Assembly: GCA_017532485.1 (NCBI GenBank)
Contig: JAFXJE010000046.1
Location: 1-5,370, forward strand
DNA length: 5,370 bases
From: Peptococcaceae bacterium
Lineage (GTDB): Bacteria > Bacillota > Peptococcia > Peptococcales > Peptococcaceae
Reading direction: 5' to 3'
Shown here: in pieces, positions 1-5,370 of the stretch
Layout of the letters: the number at the start of each line of letters is the position of its first letter
How positions within the stretch are numbered: the first letter of the stretch is position 1
Notes under the pieces: generated by a model
Told to the model about the DNA's origin: nothing
Databases searched by the model: none
The model's input: only the letters and a program-made list of their open reading frames with translations
Translations under genes and position numbers: made by a program

Positions 1-633
1 AAAAATGGTGAAGTTTATGTTTTTGATTGTGGAGTGAAAAGTGATGATACAGCTAATTATTTGGCTTATTGTGGGGTGAATACGGTAGACGGTATTATTC
101 TTTCACATGCTGATAGCGACCATAGTGGAGGTTTGGCGAAAATAATTCAAAATTTTACGGTGAAAAAATTATATTTAGAAGAACATCAGGTGCAGAGAGA
201 GGAGCTGGCATTAGAAGGGTTGCCTGTGGCGTCGATAAAGAAAAATCAAAGCGTAAAATTAAAACAAGGGAGTATAAATTTAGTGCCTTTTGACCATGGC
301 AATACAGAAGATAATGGTTGTCAATTAGTAGCCATTATAGATTATAAAGATTGGAGAATTGTATTTCCAGGTGATGCTGGCTTGACGGAAATAGAGCAGA
401 TAGCGAAGCTGGTTAAAGAGGTAGATATTTGGACAGTGCCACATCATGGCAGCCGTTATAGTGGCAACGAAAAATCGTATGCTGAACTAGCACCAAAGAT
501 TGCCGTTATTTCTGCAGGCAAAGGAAACCTCTATGGCCATCCACATCAAGAAATTTTAACCATTTTGGATAAGTATGCAGAACAAATTTACCGTACAGAT
601 AAAAACGGAGTAATTAAATTCCGTCTGCCTTAA
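1..633 (+). CDS. comEC: ComEC/Rec2-family C-terminal metallo-beta-lactamase-like domain (5' partial)
   Basis: The frame is open from the first base to a TAA at 631-633 (followed by a second in-frame TAA), giving 210 residues of a gene that starts outside the window. Visible motifs, numbered from the window edge, are an HxDxDHxGG metal-site motif (H36, D38, D40, H41), a GD motif (G124-D125), a PHHGS motif (H148-H149) and an ISAGxxNxYGHP motif ending near residue 181. This set is typical of the C-terminal domain of ComEC, the inner-membrane channel that imports single-stranded DNA in natural transformation; that domain is thought to act as a nuclease on the outer face. The membrane competence domain would lie upstream and cannot be seen, so a stand-alone MBL-fold hydrolase of the same family remains possible. 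The GTG at 34 is inside the domain and is not a start. All the motifs are intact, so the domain looks functional. Confidence 0.85.
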   Translation, partial: KNGEVYVFDCGVKSDDTANYLAYCGVNTVDGIILSHADSDHSGGLAKIIQNFTVKKLYLEEHQVQREELALEGLPVASIKKNQSVKLKQGSINLVPFDHGNTEDNGCQLVAIIDYKDWRIVFPGDAGLTEIEQIAKLVKEVDIWTVPHHGSRYSGNEKSYAELAPKIAVISAGKGNLYGHPHQEILTILDKYAEQIYRTDKNGVIKFRLP

Positions 634-702
634 TAAAAATGTGCATTTAGGTAAACTTTTTTCGTCTTTTCTCAGATTATTCATGTTTTTTTCGAAATTT
701 TA

Positions 703-711
703 TGCTATAAT
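703..711 (+). promoter_or_regulatory. Extended -10 promoter for the S11-like gene and holA operon
   Basis: TGCTATAAT combines a perfect TATAAT (706-711) with an upstream TG at 703-704, the extended -10 arrangement recognised by the housekeeping sigma factor. No good TTGACA lies 16-18 bases upstream, which is acceptable for an extended -10 promoter. A T-rich stretch from about 655 to 700 could act as an UP-like element. Transcription would begin near 718, giving a leader of about 36 bases before the ATG at 755, with the ribosome binding site AAGGATGAG at 742-750. Confidence 0.7.
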
Positions 712-754
712 AAATGCTAGATTAGTGTGACATTACAAAAGAAGGATGAGATAG

Positions 755-2029
755 ATGAAGAAAAAAATTACGGCGATAGTTTTATTGACTACTATGCTTC
801 TTGGTCTTTTGCCAAGTGCAGCGATGGCTGATTTAATTACAGAAAAAACTCCGAATATTAACGCAGTAAGTTATATTGTTTTGGAACAAAGCAGTGGAGA
901 AATTATTTTAGGGCAAAATTATGATGCTCAATTTACACCTGGTGATTTGGTTCAAATGATGACTGCTGTTTTGGCAATCGAAAGTGGCAAATTAGATGAA
1001 ACTGTAACTATTGGAAAAATTCCTGAAGAAGTCAGAGGAACGCAGGTATATTTACGTCAAGGGGAAAAATATACTTTAAGACAATTAGTAGAGGTTATGA
1101 TTCTTTGGTCAGCCAATGATGTGGCTTATGTTATTGGTAATTATCTCGGCAATGGACATGATAAATTTGTAACTAGCATGAACAAAAAAGCGCAGGCTTT
1201 AGGTATGACCAATACAGCCTTTATCAATTCTTATGGTTTAGAGGTGGAAGGTCAAGTTTCCAGTGCCAAGGATATGGCTGTTTTAGCGTGTTATGCTATG
1301 GGTTTGGACGAATATCGTAAATTCGCGGCTAAAGATATTATTAACTGGCAAGGCGAAAGTTATCAAAAGCCTCTTGGTAATAAAAATCAATTATTATCCA
1401 TGAATGAGAATGCTACAGGTGTTAAAGGCGGCAGTGCGATTAATGACCTTTATGCAGTAGCGGGTGCTATTGAGCGCGATAATATGGAATTGGTCGGGGT
1501 AATTCTTGGTGCCAGCACCGATGCTGTTTATGAAGAAATGCAAAAAATCATTAACTTTGGTTTTGATAACATAAGATCAGTACCTGTGGTACGCAAAGAT
1601 GCACTGCAAACAACTTTGGTGTTTGACGAGCAGGCAGTACATGTAGTTGCCAGCAGTGGTTATACAGTGCTGCAGCAAAAAGGAACAGCTTCTATTGTCA
1701 GTTATCAGACTAAATTAAATGATATTGAATTGCCGATTAAAAAAGACCAAGTAGTAGGTGATTTGGAGATTTCAGTAGATGGCAATGTCATTGACACAGT
1801 ACCATTGGTGGCGAAAGAAAGTGCAAGTAAGCCGATTAATAAGTTATTCGTTTTTACTTGTTTGATGACTTTGTTATATATAGTGCAGATTATTTATCGT
1901 ACTTTGCAGATAATAAAGGGCAATAAACGGAGAAAACAAGCTAAAAAACGCCAAGCTTCCGTAAATAATCAAGAAACAGCAGAAGTTACGCAAACGCGAA
2001 GTGAACGCAAAACTTTGGGCAAAAAATAA
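755..2029 (+). CDS. D-Ala-D-Ala carboxypeptidase (peptidase S11)-like protein, probably catalytically inactive
   Basis: This 424-residue protein begins with a signal peptide (basic MKKK, hydrophobic core, likely cleavage after the AMA at residues 23-25). The S11 penicillin-binding fold follows at about 35-255, a PBP5_C-like beta domain at about 275-352, a transmembrane segment at about 362-382, and a basic tail rich in Lys/Arg that should be cytoplasmic. S11 enzymes such as DacA/DacF trim the terminal D-Ala from peptidoglycan stem peptides. Here the usual PASTTK becomes PGDLVQ: Asp64 replaces the nucleophilic Ser and Gln67 the general-base Lys. The SxN motif is kept (S119-A-N121, followed by D122), but KTG reads K224-G-G226. 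Surrounding family signatures (LRQGEKYTLRQL, ALGMTNTAF) are well conserved and the frame is intact. I infer a non-catalytic cell-wall scaffold or regulator rather than a decaying gene. The ATG is supported by AAGGATGAG at 742-750. The gene is probably first in an operon with holA, 28 bases downstream. Confidence 0.88.
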   Translation: MKKKITAIVLLTTMLLGLLPSAAMADLITEKTPNINAVSYIVLEQSSGEIILGQNYDAQFTPGDLVQMMTAVLAIESGKLDETVTIGKIPEEVRGTQVYLRQGEKYTLRQLVEVMILWSANDVAYVIGNYLGNGHDKFVTSMNKKAQALGMTNTAFINSYGLEVEGQVSSAKDMAVLACYAMGLDEYRKFAAKDIINWQGESYQKPLGNKNQLLSMNENATGVKGGSAINDLYAVAGAIERDNMELVGVILGASTDAVYEEMQKIINFGFDNIRSVPVVRKDALQTTLVFDEQAVHVVASSGYTVLQQKGTASIVSYQTKLNDIELPIKKDQVVGDLEISVDGNVIDTVPLVAKESASKPINKLFVFTCLMTLLYIVQIIYRTLQIIKGNKRRKQAKKRQASVNNQETAEVTQTRSERKTLGKK

Positions 2030-2041
2030 GTTATTGTGACG

Positions 2042-2057
2042 GGGGAGAAAGCTCCTT
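2042..2057 (+). promoter_or_regulatory. Hairpin covering the holA ribosome binding site
   Basis: The Shine-Dalgarno sequence GGGGGAG (2041-2047) lies 10 bases before the holA ATG. Its GGAG (2044-2047) is complementary to CTCC (2052-2055) across an AAAG loop, and two G-U pairs (2043-2056, 2042-2057) can extend the stem. The upstream stop codon ends at 2029, so a ribosome finishing the preceding gene could melt this hairpin, which would couple holA translation to its neighbour. The pairing is seen directly; the regulatory role is inference. Confidence 0.4.
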
Positions 2058-3053
2058 ATGGATCAACAAACCTTTAATCGACAATTAGATAATGGCGAAT
2101 TATCTTCTGTATATTATTTTTACGGTGAGGAAAAGCTTTTGCTGGAACGCAGTATTAAAGCTATTAAACAAAAGGTTTTGCCTGTTGGTTTGGAAGATTT
2201 TAATTTCGAGCGTTATGCAAGCGACAAATTGTCGCCAAAACAAATTGTAGAATTGGCGATGAATTTGCCTTTTATGGCTGAAAAAAGAATTTTAGTCATT
2301 GATTATGTGGCTAATAAAGAAAATCAAGAAGGTGTTAAAGGCTTGATTGATTACTTAGCGCAGCCTAATCCTCAATGTTGTTTGATTTTCTGTGGTGAGA
2401 AAGCTTTAGCTAAAACAGGAGCTTTAAATAAAGCGTTACAAGCAGCAGCCGAGGTTGTGGAATTTGCTTCATTGAAAGGAAAAGTACTGGAAGGTTGGAT
2501 AAGAGATTATCTTGAACAAAATGGACGAACCATTCAAAAAGATGCGGTGGAATATTTAAGTGCTATTAATAGCTTTGACTTGGAAATCATGGAAAAAGAG
2601 TTGGATAAATTGTTGCTTTACACAACAGGTCAAGGTGAAATAACTAAGCAGCAAGTCTTAGATATAGTGACAAAAACAGTAGAAGCTAATATTTTTGATT
2701 TGTCAGATGCATTAGGTAATCGACACGCACGCGAAGCTATTCAGGTCTTGCGCGATATGTTGGTTTTAGGTGAACCGGCTTTAAAAATTACAGCAACATT
2801 GGTTAAGCATATCCAAAATTTGATTTTAGTAAAGGATTATCGTACGCGTGGGTGGAATGATACACAGATAAAGGAAAAGACAAAATTGCATCCTTATGTG
2901 ATCAAGAAAAGTACCACCCAAGCTAATCGGTTTACTATGGTGCAGCTGATTACAGCTTTAGAATTATTATTGGCAGCAGAGGTTGAGCTGAAATCAAGCG
3001 GGCGAAGTGCACAAGAAATTTTGGAGCAATTTATTTTAGATGTTTGTTATTAG
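2058..3053 (+). CDS. holA: DNA polymerase III delta subunit (clamp loader)
   Basis: The 331-residue product has the usual HolA length and hallmarks. The N-terminus shows the VYYFYGEEKLLLERSI pattern (residues 18-33). An NLPFMAEKRILVID strand-helix segment lies at 69-82. The region from about 140 to 210 is the lid domain (GWIRDYLEQNGRTI and following helices). The C-terminal collar domain has EANIFDLSDALGNR (209-222) and LHPYVIKKSTTQANRF (277-292). HolA opens the beta sliding clamp and, with the tau/gamma and delta' subunits, loads it on DNA. As expected for delta, there is no Walker A motif, so it does not itself hydrolyse ATP. The start fits the family N-terminus and follows GGGGGAG. The gene lies 28 bases after the S11-like gene and 13 bases before the coiled-coil gene, consistent with one transcript. 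The rpsT gene (ribosomal protein S20), which often follows holA in Firmicutes, is not next to it here. Confidence 0.95.
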   Translation: MDQQTFNRQLDNGELSSVYYFYGEEKLLLERSIKAIKQKVLPVGLEDFNFERYASDKLSPKQIVELAMNLPFMAEKRILVIDYVANKENQEGVKGLIDYLAQPNPQCCLIFCGEKALAKTGALNKALQAAAEVVEFASLKGKVLEGWIRDYLEQNGRTIQKDAVEYLSAINSFDLEIMEKELDKLLLYTTGQGEITKQQVLDIVTKTVEANIFDLSDALGNRHAREAIQVLRDMLVLGEPALKITATLVKHIQNLILVKDYRTRGWNDTQIKEKTKLHPYVIKKSTTQANRFTMVQLITALELLLAAEVELKSSGRSAQEILEQFILDVCY

Positions 3054-3060
3054 TGGAGGA
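3054..3060 (+). promoter_or_regulatory. Ribosome binding site that fixes the coiled-coil gene start at 3067
   Basis: TGGAGGA lies directly after the holA stop codon (TAG, 3051-3053), with its core GGAGG at 3055-3059 seven bases before the ATG at 3067. The in-frame ATG at 3040 overlaps the holA 3' end and has no comparable purine-rich site. Starting there would add nine residues (MFVISGGKI) unlike the start of the module that follows. Confidence 0.8.
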
Positions 3061-3066
3061 AAAATT

Positions 3067-3996
3067 ATGGCAGCAGATTTTAGTAAAAAAATGTGTCAGC
3101 AATTATTATTGTATGAAGACATGGTTTTCAGCTGTGCTTCAGTTCCATTTCAAAAAGATAAAATTATTGTTGACCGCAATAAATTACTGGATTTAATTTA
3201 TGAATTGCGTTTGCATCATTGTGCTGACCGTAATTTGAAAGGTACTGCCAGTGATAAGCAAGAAAAACAAGAGAATGTTCAAGTTGAAGAGCAGCCAGCT
3301 GTAGAAAAGCAAAGTAATGAAGAAAGCATGGAGATTTATTTGGCACGTGCCAGAGCTGAAGCAGAAAGAATTATTCAGCAGGCGCATCAAGATGCTGACG
3401 AAATAATTAAGGCTGCACAGCATGAACGTCTGTTGATTTTGGATAAAGCGCAGCAAGAAGAAAAGGAAATTATTAAGGTTGCGCAAAAGGATAGTGCATT
3501 GATTTTAGATAAAGCACAACAAGAAGCAGAAAAATATGAACAGGTTATCCGTCAAGCTCAAGAAGAAGCTGCTCAGATTATAGCTGCTGCTGATGAGCAG
3601 CGATTTAGTGAGATGGAAAGAATGAAGCAGGAAATGCGTAATCAAGCAGCTGAGGTTATGGATAAGGCTAAAAGTGATAGTGAGGAAATCTTAACTTCAG
3701 CGCGAGTGCAAGCAGACTTGTTTGTAACTAGAGCTGAGGCTGAAATGCAACAGCAAAAAGCAGAAGAACAAGAAAAATTAGAGGCTGTTTTAAAAGAAAA
3801 AGAAACAGAAGCTTTGAGTGCGTTGGAACAAAAATTGGAAGAAAGTAATAGATTATTGGCAGATACCGTAGAATTGACTGAAACTATGCTAAGTCAATTA
3901 AGTGAAGCTTATGATAAACAAATTGCAGTTGTACGCGAAGATAGACGTGAAATATTGGCAATTATTGAAACTTTGGAAAGAAAGTTAGAAAATTAA
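3067..3996 (+). CDS. Hendecad-repeat coiled-coil protein, possibly DivIVA/SepIVA-like
   Basis: This is a soluble 309-residue protein with no signal peptide or membrane segment. Residues 10-50 form a short module (LLLYEDMVFSCASVPFQKDK, then IIVDRNKLLDLIYELR). From memory it resembles the N-terminus of coiled-coil proteins often labelled 'ATPase' or DivIVA-domain proteins in Firmicutes and Actinobacteria (the SepIVA type); this match is unverified. A Q/E-rich linker follows at about 52-86. A long Ala/Glu/Gln-rich coiled coil covers about 88-309, much of it in 11-residue repeats of the form AxxIIxxAxxx. Similarity to V-type ATPase E/H or F-type b subunits is probably only compositional, since no other ATPase subunit gene is nearby. 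The gene follows holA by 13 bases and has its own strong ribosome binding site. A cytoplasmic structural role, such as filament formation or division-site organisation, is plausible. I cannot assign a specific function. Confidence 0.85.
   Translation: MAADFSKKMCQQLLLYEDMVFSCASVPFQKDKIIVDRNKLLDLIYELRLHHCADRNLKGTASDKQEKQENVQVEEQPAVEKQSNEESMEIYLARARAEAERIIQQAHQDADEIIKAAQHERLLILDKAQQEEKEIIKVAQKDSALILDKAQQEAEKYEQVIRQAQEEAAQIIAAADEQRFSEMERMKQEMRNQAAEVMDKAKSDSEEILTSARVQADLFVTRAEAEMQQQKAEEQEKLEAVLKEKETEALSALEQKLEESNRLLADTVELTETMLSQLSEAYDKQIAVVREDRREILAIIETLERKLEN
3394..3525 (+). repeat. In-frame tandem duplication of 66 bp (2 x 22 codons) in the coiled-coil gene
   Basis: Two adjacent 66-base units (3394-3459 and 3460-3525) encode residues 110-131 and 132-153. 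They share 15 of 22 residues, including EIIK, the AQ pair and LILDKAQQE. The DNA is also similar, most clearly at 3433-3460 versus 3499-3526. Each unit equals two hendecads, so the duplication lengthens the rod without breaking its periodicity. The codon-level similarity suggests a fairly recent duplication. Confidence 0.7.
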
Positions 3997-4017
3997 AAAA
4001 TTACAAAATTACAAAGA

Positions 4018-4065
4018 GGCTCTCCTTCTGTTTGGGATTATTTTTAATCTGACATAAGGGGAGCT
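4018..4065 (+). terminator. Nested stem-loop after the coiled-coil gene (possible terminator or leader element)
   Basis: The segment 4018-4027 (GGCTCTCCTT) pairs with 4056-4065 (AAGGGGAGCT) over 10 positions, including two G-U pairs. Inside it, TGT (4029-4031) pairs with ACA (4052-4054), and GATTA (4036-4040) pairs with TAATC (4045-4049) around a TTTT loop. The result is one long, interrupted hairpin starting 22 bases after the coiled-coil stop codon. The sequence after the stem (GTTATATT) is only a weak U-tract, so termination may be partial. It could instead be a structured leader of the antiporter gene or an RNA-processing site. Confidence 0.4.
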
Positions 4066-4073
4066 GTTATATT
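4065..4073 (+). promoter_or_regulatory. Possible extended -10 promoter for the antiporter gene
   Basis: TGTTATATT carries the upstream TG (4065-4066) and a five-of-six match to TATAAT (TATATT, 4068-4073), the same layout as the promoter at 703-711. No convincing -35 box sits at the right distance; CTGACA at 4049-4054 is too close, with a 13-base spacer. Transcription would start near 4080, leaving a leader of about 42 bases with the ribosome binding site AAGGATGAT at about 4110-4118. The element overlaps the last base of the stem-loop. Confidence 0.35.
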
Positions 4074-4121
4074 GGATAACTTTTCGGTATGCTTGAGAAA
4101 TTAGAATGAAAGGATGATTAG

Positions 4122-5370
4122 ATGGGAAGTTTAGCAACAATTATTTCGGATTTAGCGTTGCTTTTGGTTGTAGCTGGGATTACCACTTTGTTATGTAAAA
4201 AAATAAATCAACCATTGGTAATCGGGTACATATTGGCTGGCTTTTTAATTGGTCCAGTCGTTAGTTTCATTCCAACAGTAGGGGATATGGAAAATATTCA
4301 TCTATGGGCTGAAATTGGTGTAATCTTTTTAATGTTTAGTTTGGGTCTAGAGTTTAGTTTACATAAATTAGTTACAGTAGGGACAACAGGGGTAATTTCA
4401 GCAGTTGTTCAGATTGCTGGGATGATGGTTTTAGGTTATTTAGTTGGTATAGCTATGGGTTGGAGTTCTATGGACAGCTTGTTTTTAGGTGGGATGTTAT
4501 CCATGTCTTCAACTATGATTACAATTAAAGCCATTGAGGACTTAGGCTTAAAGGAACAAAAATTTACTAAATTAGCCATAGGGACATTAGTTATTGAGGA
4601 CATTGTAGCTATCTTTTTAATGGTAGTTTTATCTACGATTTCTGTCAGCCAAGGTGTAAAAGGCGGCGAAATGGTCATGATTATCGGTGAATTAATGGTT
4701 TATCTGGTCGTTTGGCTGATTTTGGGTATTTATTTAATTCCTTCTTTCTTGAAAAAAACAGAATATTTGATGAATGATGAAACTTTATTAGTTACTTCTT
4801 TGGGCATTTGTTTCGGTATGGTTTGGATTGCTGATGCTTTAGGATTTTCTTCGGCTTTAGGTGCATTTATGGCAGGTTCCATTATGGCGGGGACTGTGCA
4901 TGGAGAAAAAGTAGAACATTTGGTAAATCCTTGCAAAAATCTTTTCGGGGCGATTTTCTTTGTTTCCGTAGGCTTGATGGTTATACCATCTATGCTGATT
5001 GAATATTTTGTACCTATCGTAGTTTTGATTATTGTGACTATTGTTGGTAAAGCTGTGCTGCTTACCTTTGGGATGATGGTTACAGGGAAAGATTTAAAAA
5101 CATCATTATATGGTGCAATGAGCCAAACTCAGATCGGGGAGTTTTCCTTTATTATTGCTACTTTGGGGATAAGCTTAGGAGTAACTAGCGATTTCCTTTA
5201 TCCTGTAATTGTAGCAGTTTCAGTTATTACAACTTTTACAACCCCATATCTTATTCACTCTGCTGACAGTTTGACTTATTTGTTTAAAAAAATTGTGCCA
5301 AGCAAATGGCAGGAAAAAATTAATCGTTATCGGGAGGAAAAAAATTCTGTTTCTGATACTCAAAAAGACC
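4122..5370 (+). CDS. CPA2-family monovalent cation:proton antiporter (3' partial)
   Basis: The frame stays open from the ATG at 4122 to the window edge, giving 416 residues with no stop. The sequence is strongly hydrophobic, with about 12 membrane segments up to residue ~380. CPA2 signatures appear in order: QPLVIGYILAGFLIGP (30-45), the FSLGLEFSL motif (72-80), SSTMITIKAIEDLG (129-142; the usual SSTA..LK unwound helix), TLVIEDIVAI (155-164) carrying the likely ion-binding pair Glu159-Asp160, ALGAFMAGSIMAGT (245-258), FFVSVGLMVIP (279-289) and SQTQIGEFSF (334-343). The family exchanges Na+ or K+ for H+ across the inner membrane for pH and ion balance. A charged cytoplasmic stretch begins at about 388, so a regulatory domain such as TrkA-N/C may follow beyond the window. 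The start is supported by AAGGATGAT just upstream and fits the family N-terminus (SDLALLLVVAGITTLL). From memory it resembles long antiporters common in Bacteroidetes and anaerobic Firmicutes. Ion specificity cannot be read from the sequence. Confidence 0.9.
   Translation, partial: MGSLATIISDLALLLVVAGITTLLCKKINQPLVIGYILAGFLIGPVVSFIPTVGDMENIHLWAEIGVIFLMFSLGLEFSLHKLVTVGTTGVISAVVQIAGMMVLGYLVGIAMGWSSMDSLFLGGMLSMSSTMITIKAIEDLGLKEQKFTKLAIGTLVIEDIVAIFLMVVLSTISVSQGVKGGEMVMIIGELMVYLVVWLILGIYLIPSFLKKTEYLMNDETLLVTSLGICFGMVWIADALGFSSALGAFMAGSIMAGTVHGEKVEHLVNPCKNLFGAIFFVSVGLMVIPSMLIEYFVPIVVLIIVTIVGKAVLLTFGMMVTGKDLKTSLYGAMSQTQIGEFSFIIATLGISLGVTSDFLYPVIVAVSVITTFTTPYLIHSADSLTYLFKKIVPSKWQEKINRYREEKNSVSDTQKD

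Noticed and set aside
34..36. GTG at 34 as a start for the ComEC-like gene
   Set aside because: The frame is open upstream to the window edge and already encodes domain sequence (VYVFDCG) before this codon. It is an internal Val.
637..662. Possible terminator after the ComEC-like gene (AAAT-GTGC-ATTT followed by a T run at 657-662)
   Set aside because: The stem is only four A-T pairs and lies about nine bases from the T run, too weak for an intrinsic terminator.
3040..3042. ATG at 3040 as the start of the coiled-coil gene
   Set aside because: It lies within the end of holA and has no good ribosome binding site. The ATG at 3067 has GGAGG seven bases upstream.
3164..3486. Two minus-strand open frames (3164-3346 and 3193-3486)
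   Set aside because: They lie entirely inside the + strand coiled-coil gene, whose reading frame is well supported. Their products are low-complexity reverse-strand echoes of Gln/Glu/Lys codons, without a recognisable motif.
3067..3996. Coiled-coil gene as a V-type or F-type ATPase stalk subunit
   Set aside because: The resemblance is explained by shared Ala/Glu/Gln composition and hendecad periodicity. There is no membrane anchor and no other ATPase gene nearby.
3997..4012. Tandem AAAATTAC repeat directly after the coiled-coil gene
   Set aside because: It has only two copies of an AT-rich 8-mer in an AT-rich genome, with no iteron or CRISPR-like structure.
4102..4107. TAGAAT as a -10 box for the antiporter gene
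   Set aside because: It sits directly before the ribosome binding site, so transcription would start within that site, and no -35 box lies at the right spacing.
4436..4936. Two minus-strand open frames (4436-4678 and 4730-4936)
   Set aside because: They are antisense to the antiporter, whose family motifs fix the + strand frame. Their products show no family features.
1..5370. A mobile element, defence island or other novel multi-gene system
   Set aside because: Both strands and the gaps were read for transposases, integrases, terminal repeats, CRISPR arrays and toxin-antitoxin pairs, and none was found. Composition looks even across the window and the genes are mostly housekeeping types.

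Overview
The window looks like an ordinary chromosomal stretch from an AT-rich, low-GC anaerobic member of the Firmicutes. The evidence is the strong purine-rich ribosome binding sites, A/T-ending codons, a Firmicutes-style HolA, and an exported penicillin-binding-protein-family gene. A Negativicutes-type bacterium (Gram-negative envelope, Firmicutes genes) is my best guess from the flavour of the proteins, but this is inference. All five genes are on the + strand. I see no tRNA, rRNA, insertion sequence, CRISPR array, prophage or defence gene.

Layout: (1) Bases 1-633 hold the 3' end of a ComEC/Rec2-type gene, of which only the C-terminal metallo-beta-lactamase-like domain is visible. (2) A 121-base gap (634-754) contains a clear extended -10 promoter. 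(3) Bases 755-2029 encode a secreted, membrane-anchored protein with the D-Ala-D-Ala carboxypeptidase (peptidase S11) fold. Its catalytic SxxK motif is destroyed and its KTG motif is altered, so it is probably a pseudoenzyme. (4) Bases 2058-3053 encode HolA, the delta subunit of the DNA polymerase III clamp loader; its Shine-Dalgarno sequence can fold into a small hairpin. (5) Bases 3067-3996 encode a soluble coiled-coil protein built largely from 11-residue (hendecad) repeats, 13 bases downstream of holA. (6) A 125-base gap (3997-4121) holds a long nested stem-loop and a possible extended -10 promoter. (7) From 4122 to the window edge runs the membrane domain of a CPA2-family monovalent cation:proton antiporter, cut off at its C-terminus.

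The S11-like gene, holA and the coiled-coil gene probably form one operon driven by the promoter near 706, given gaps of 28 and 13 bases. The antiporter appears to be a separate unit. The joint theme, if any, is growth and division: wall-associated protein, replisome clamp loader, and a possible DivIVA/SepIVA-like rod. That functional link is speculative. The items most worth a second look are the degenerate active site of the S11-like protein, the hendecad rod protein, and the two RNA hairpins at 2042-2057 and 4018-4065.
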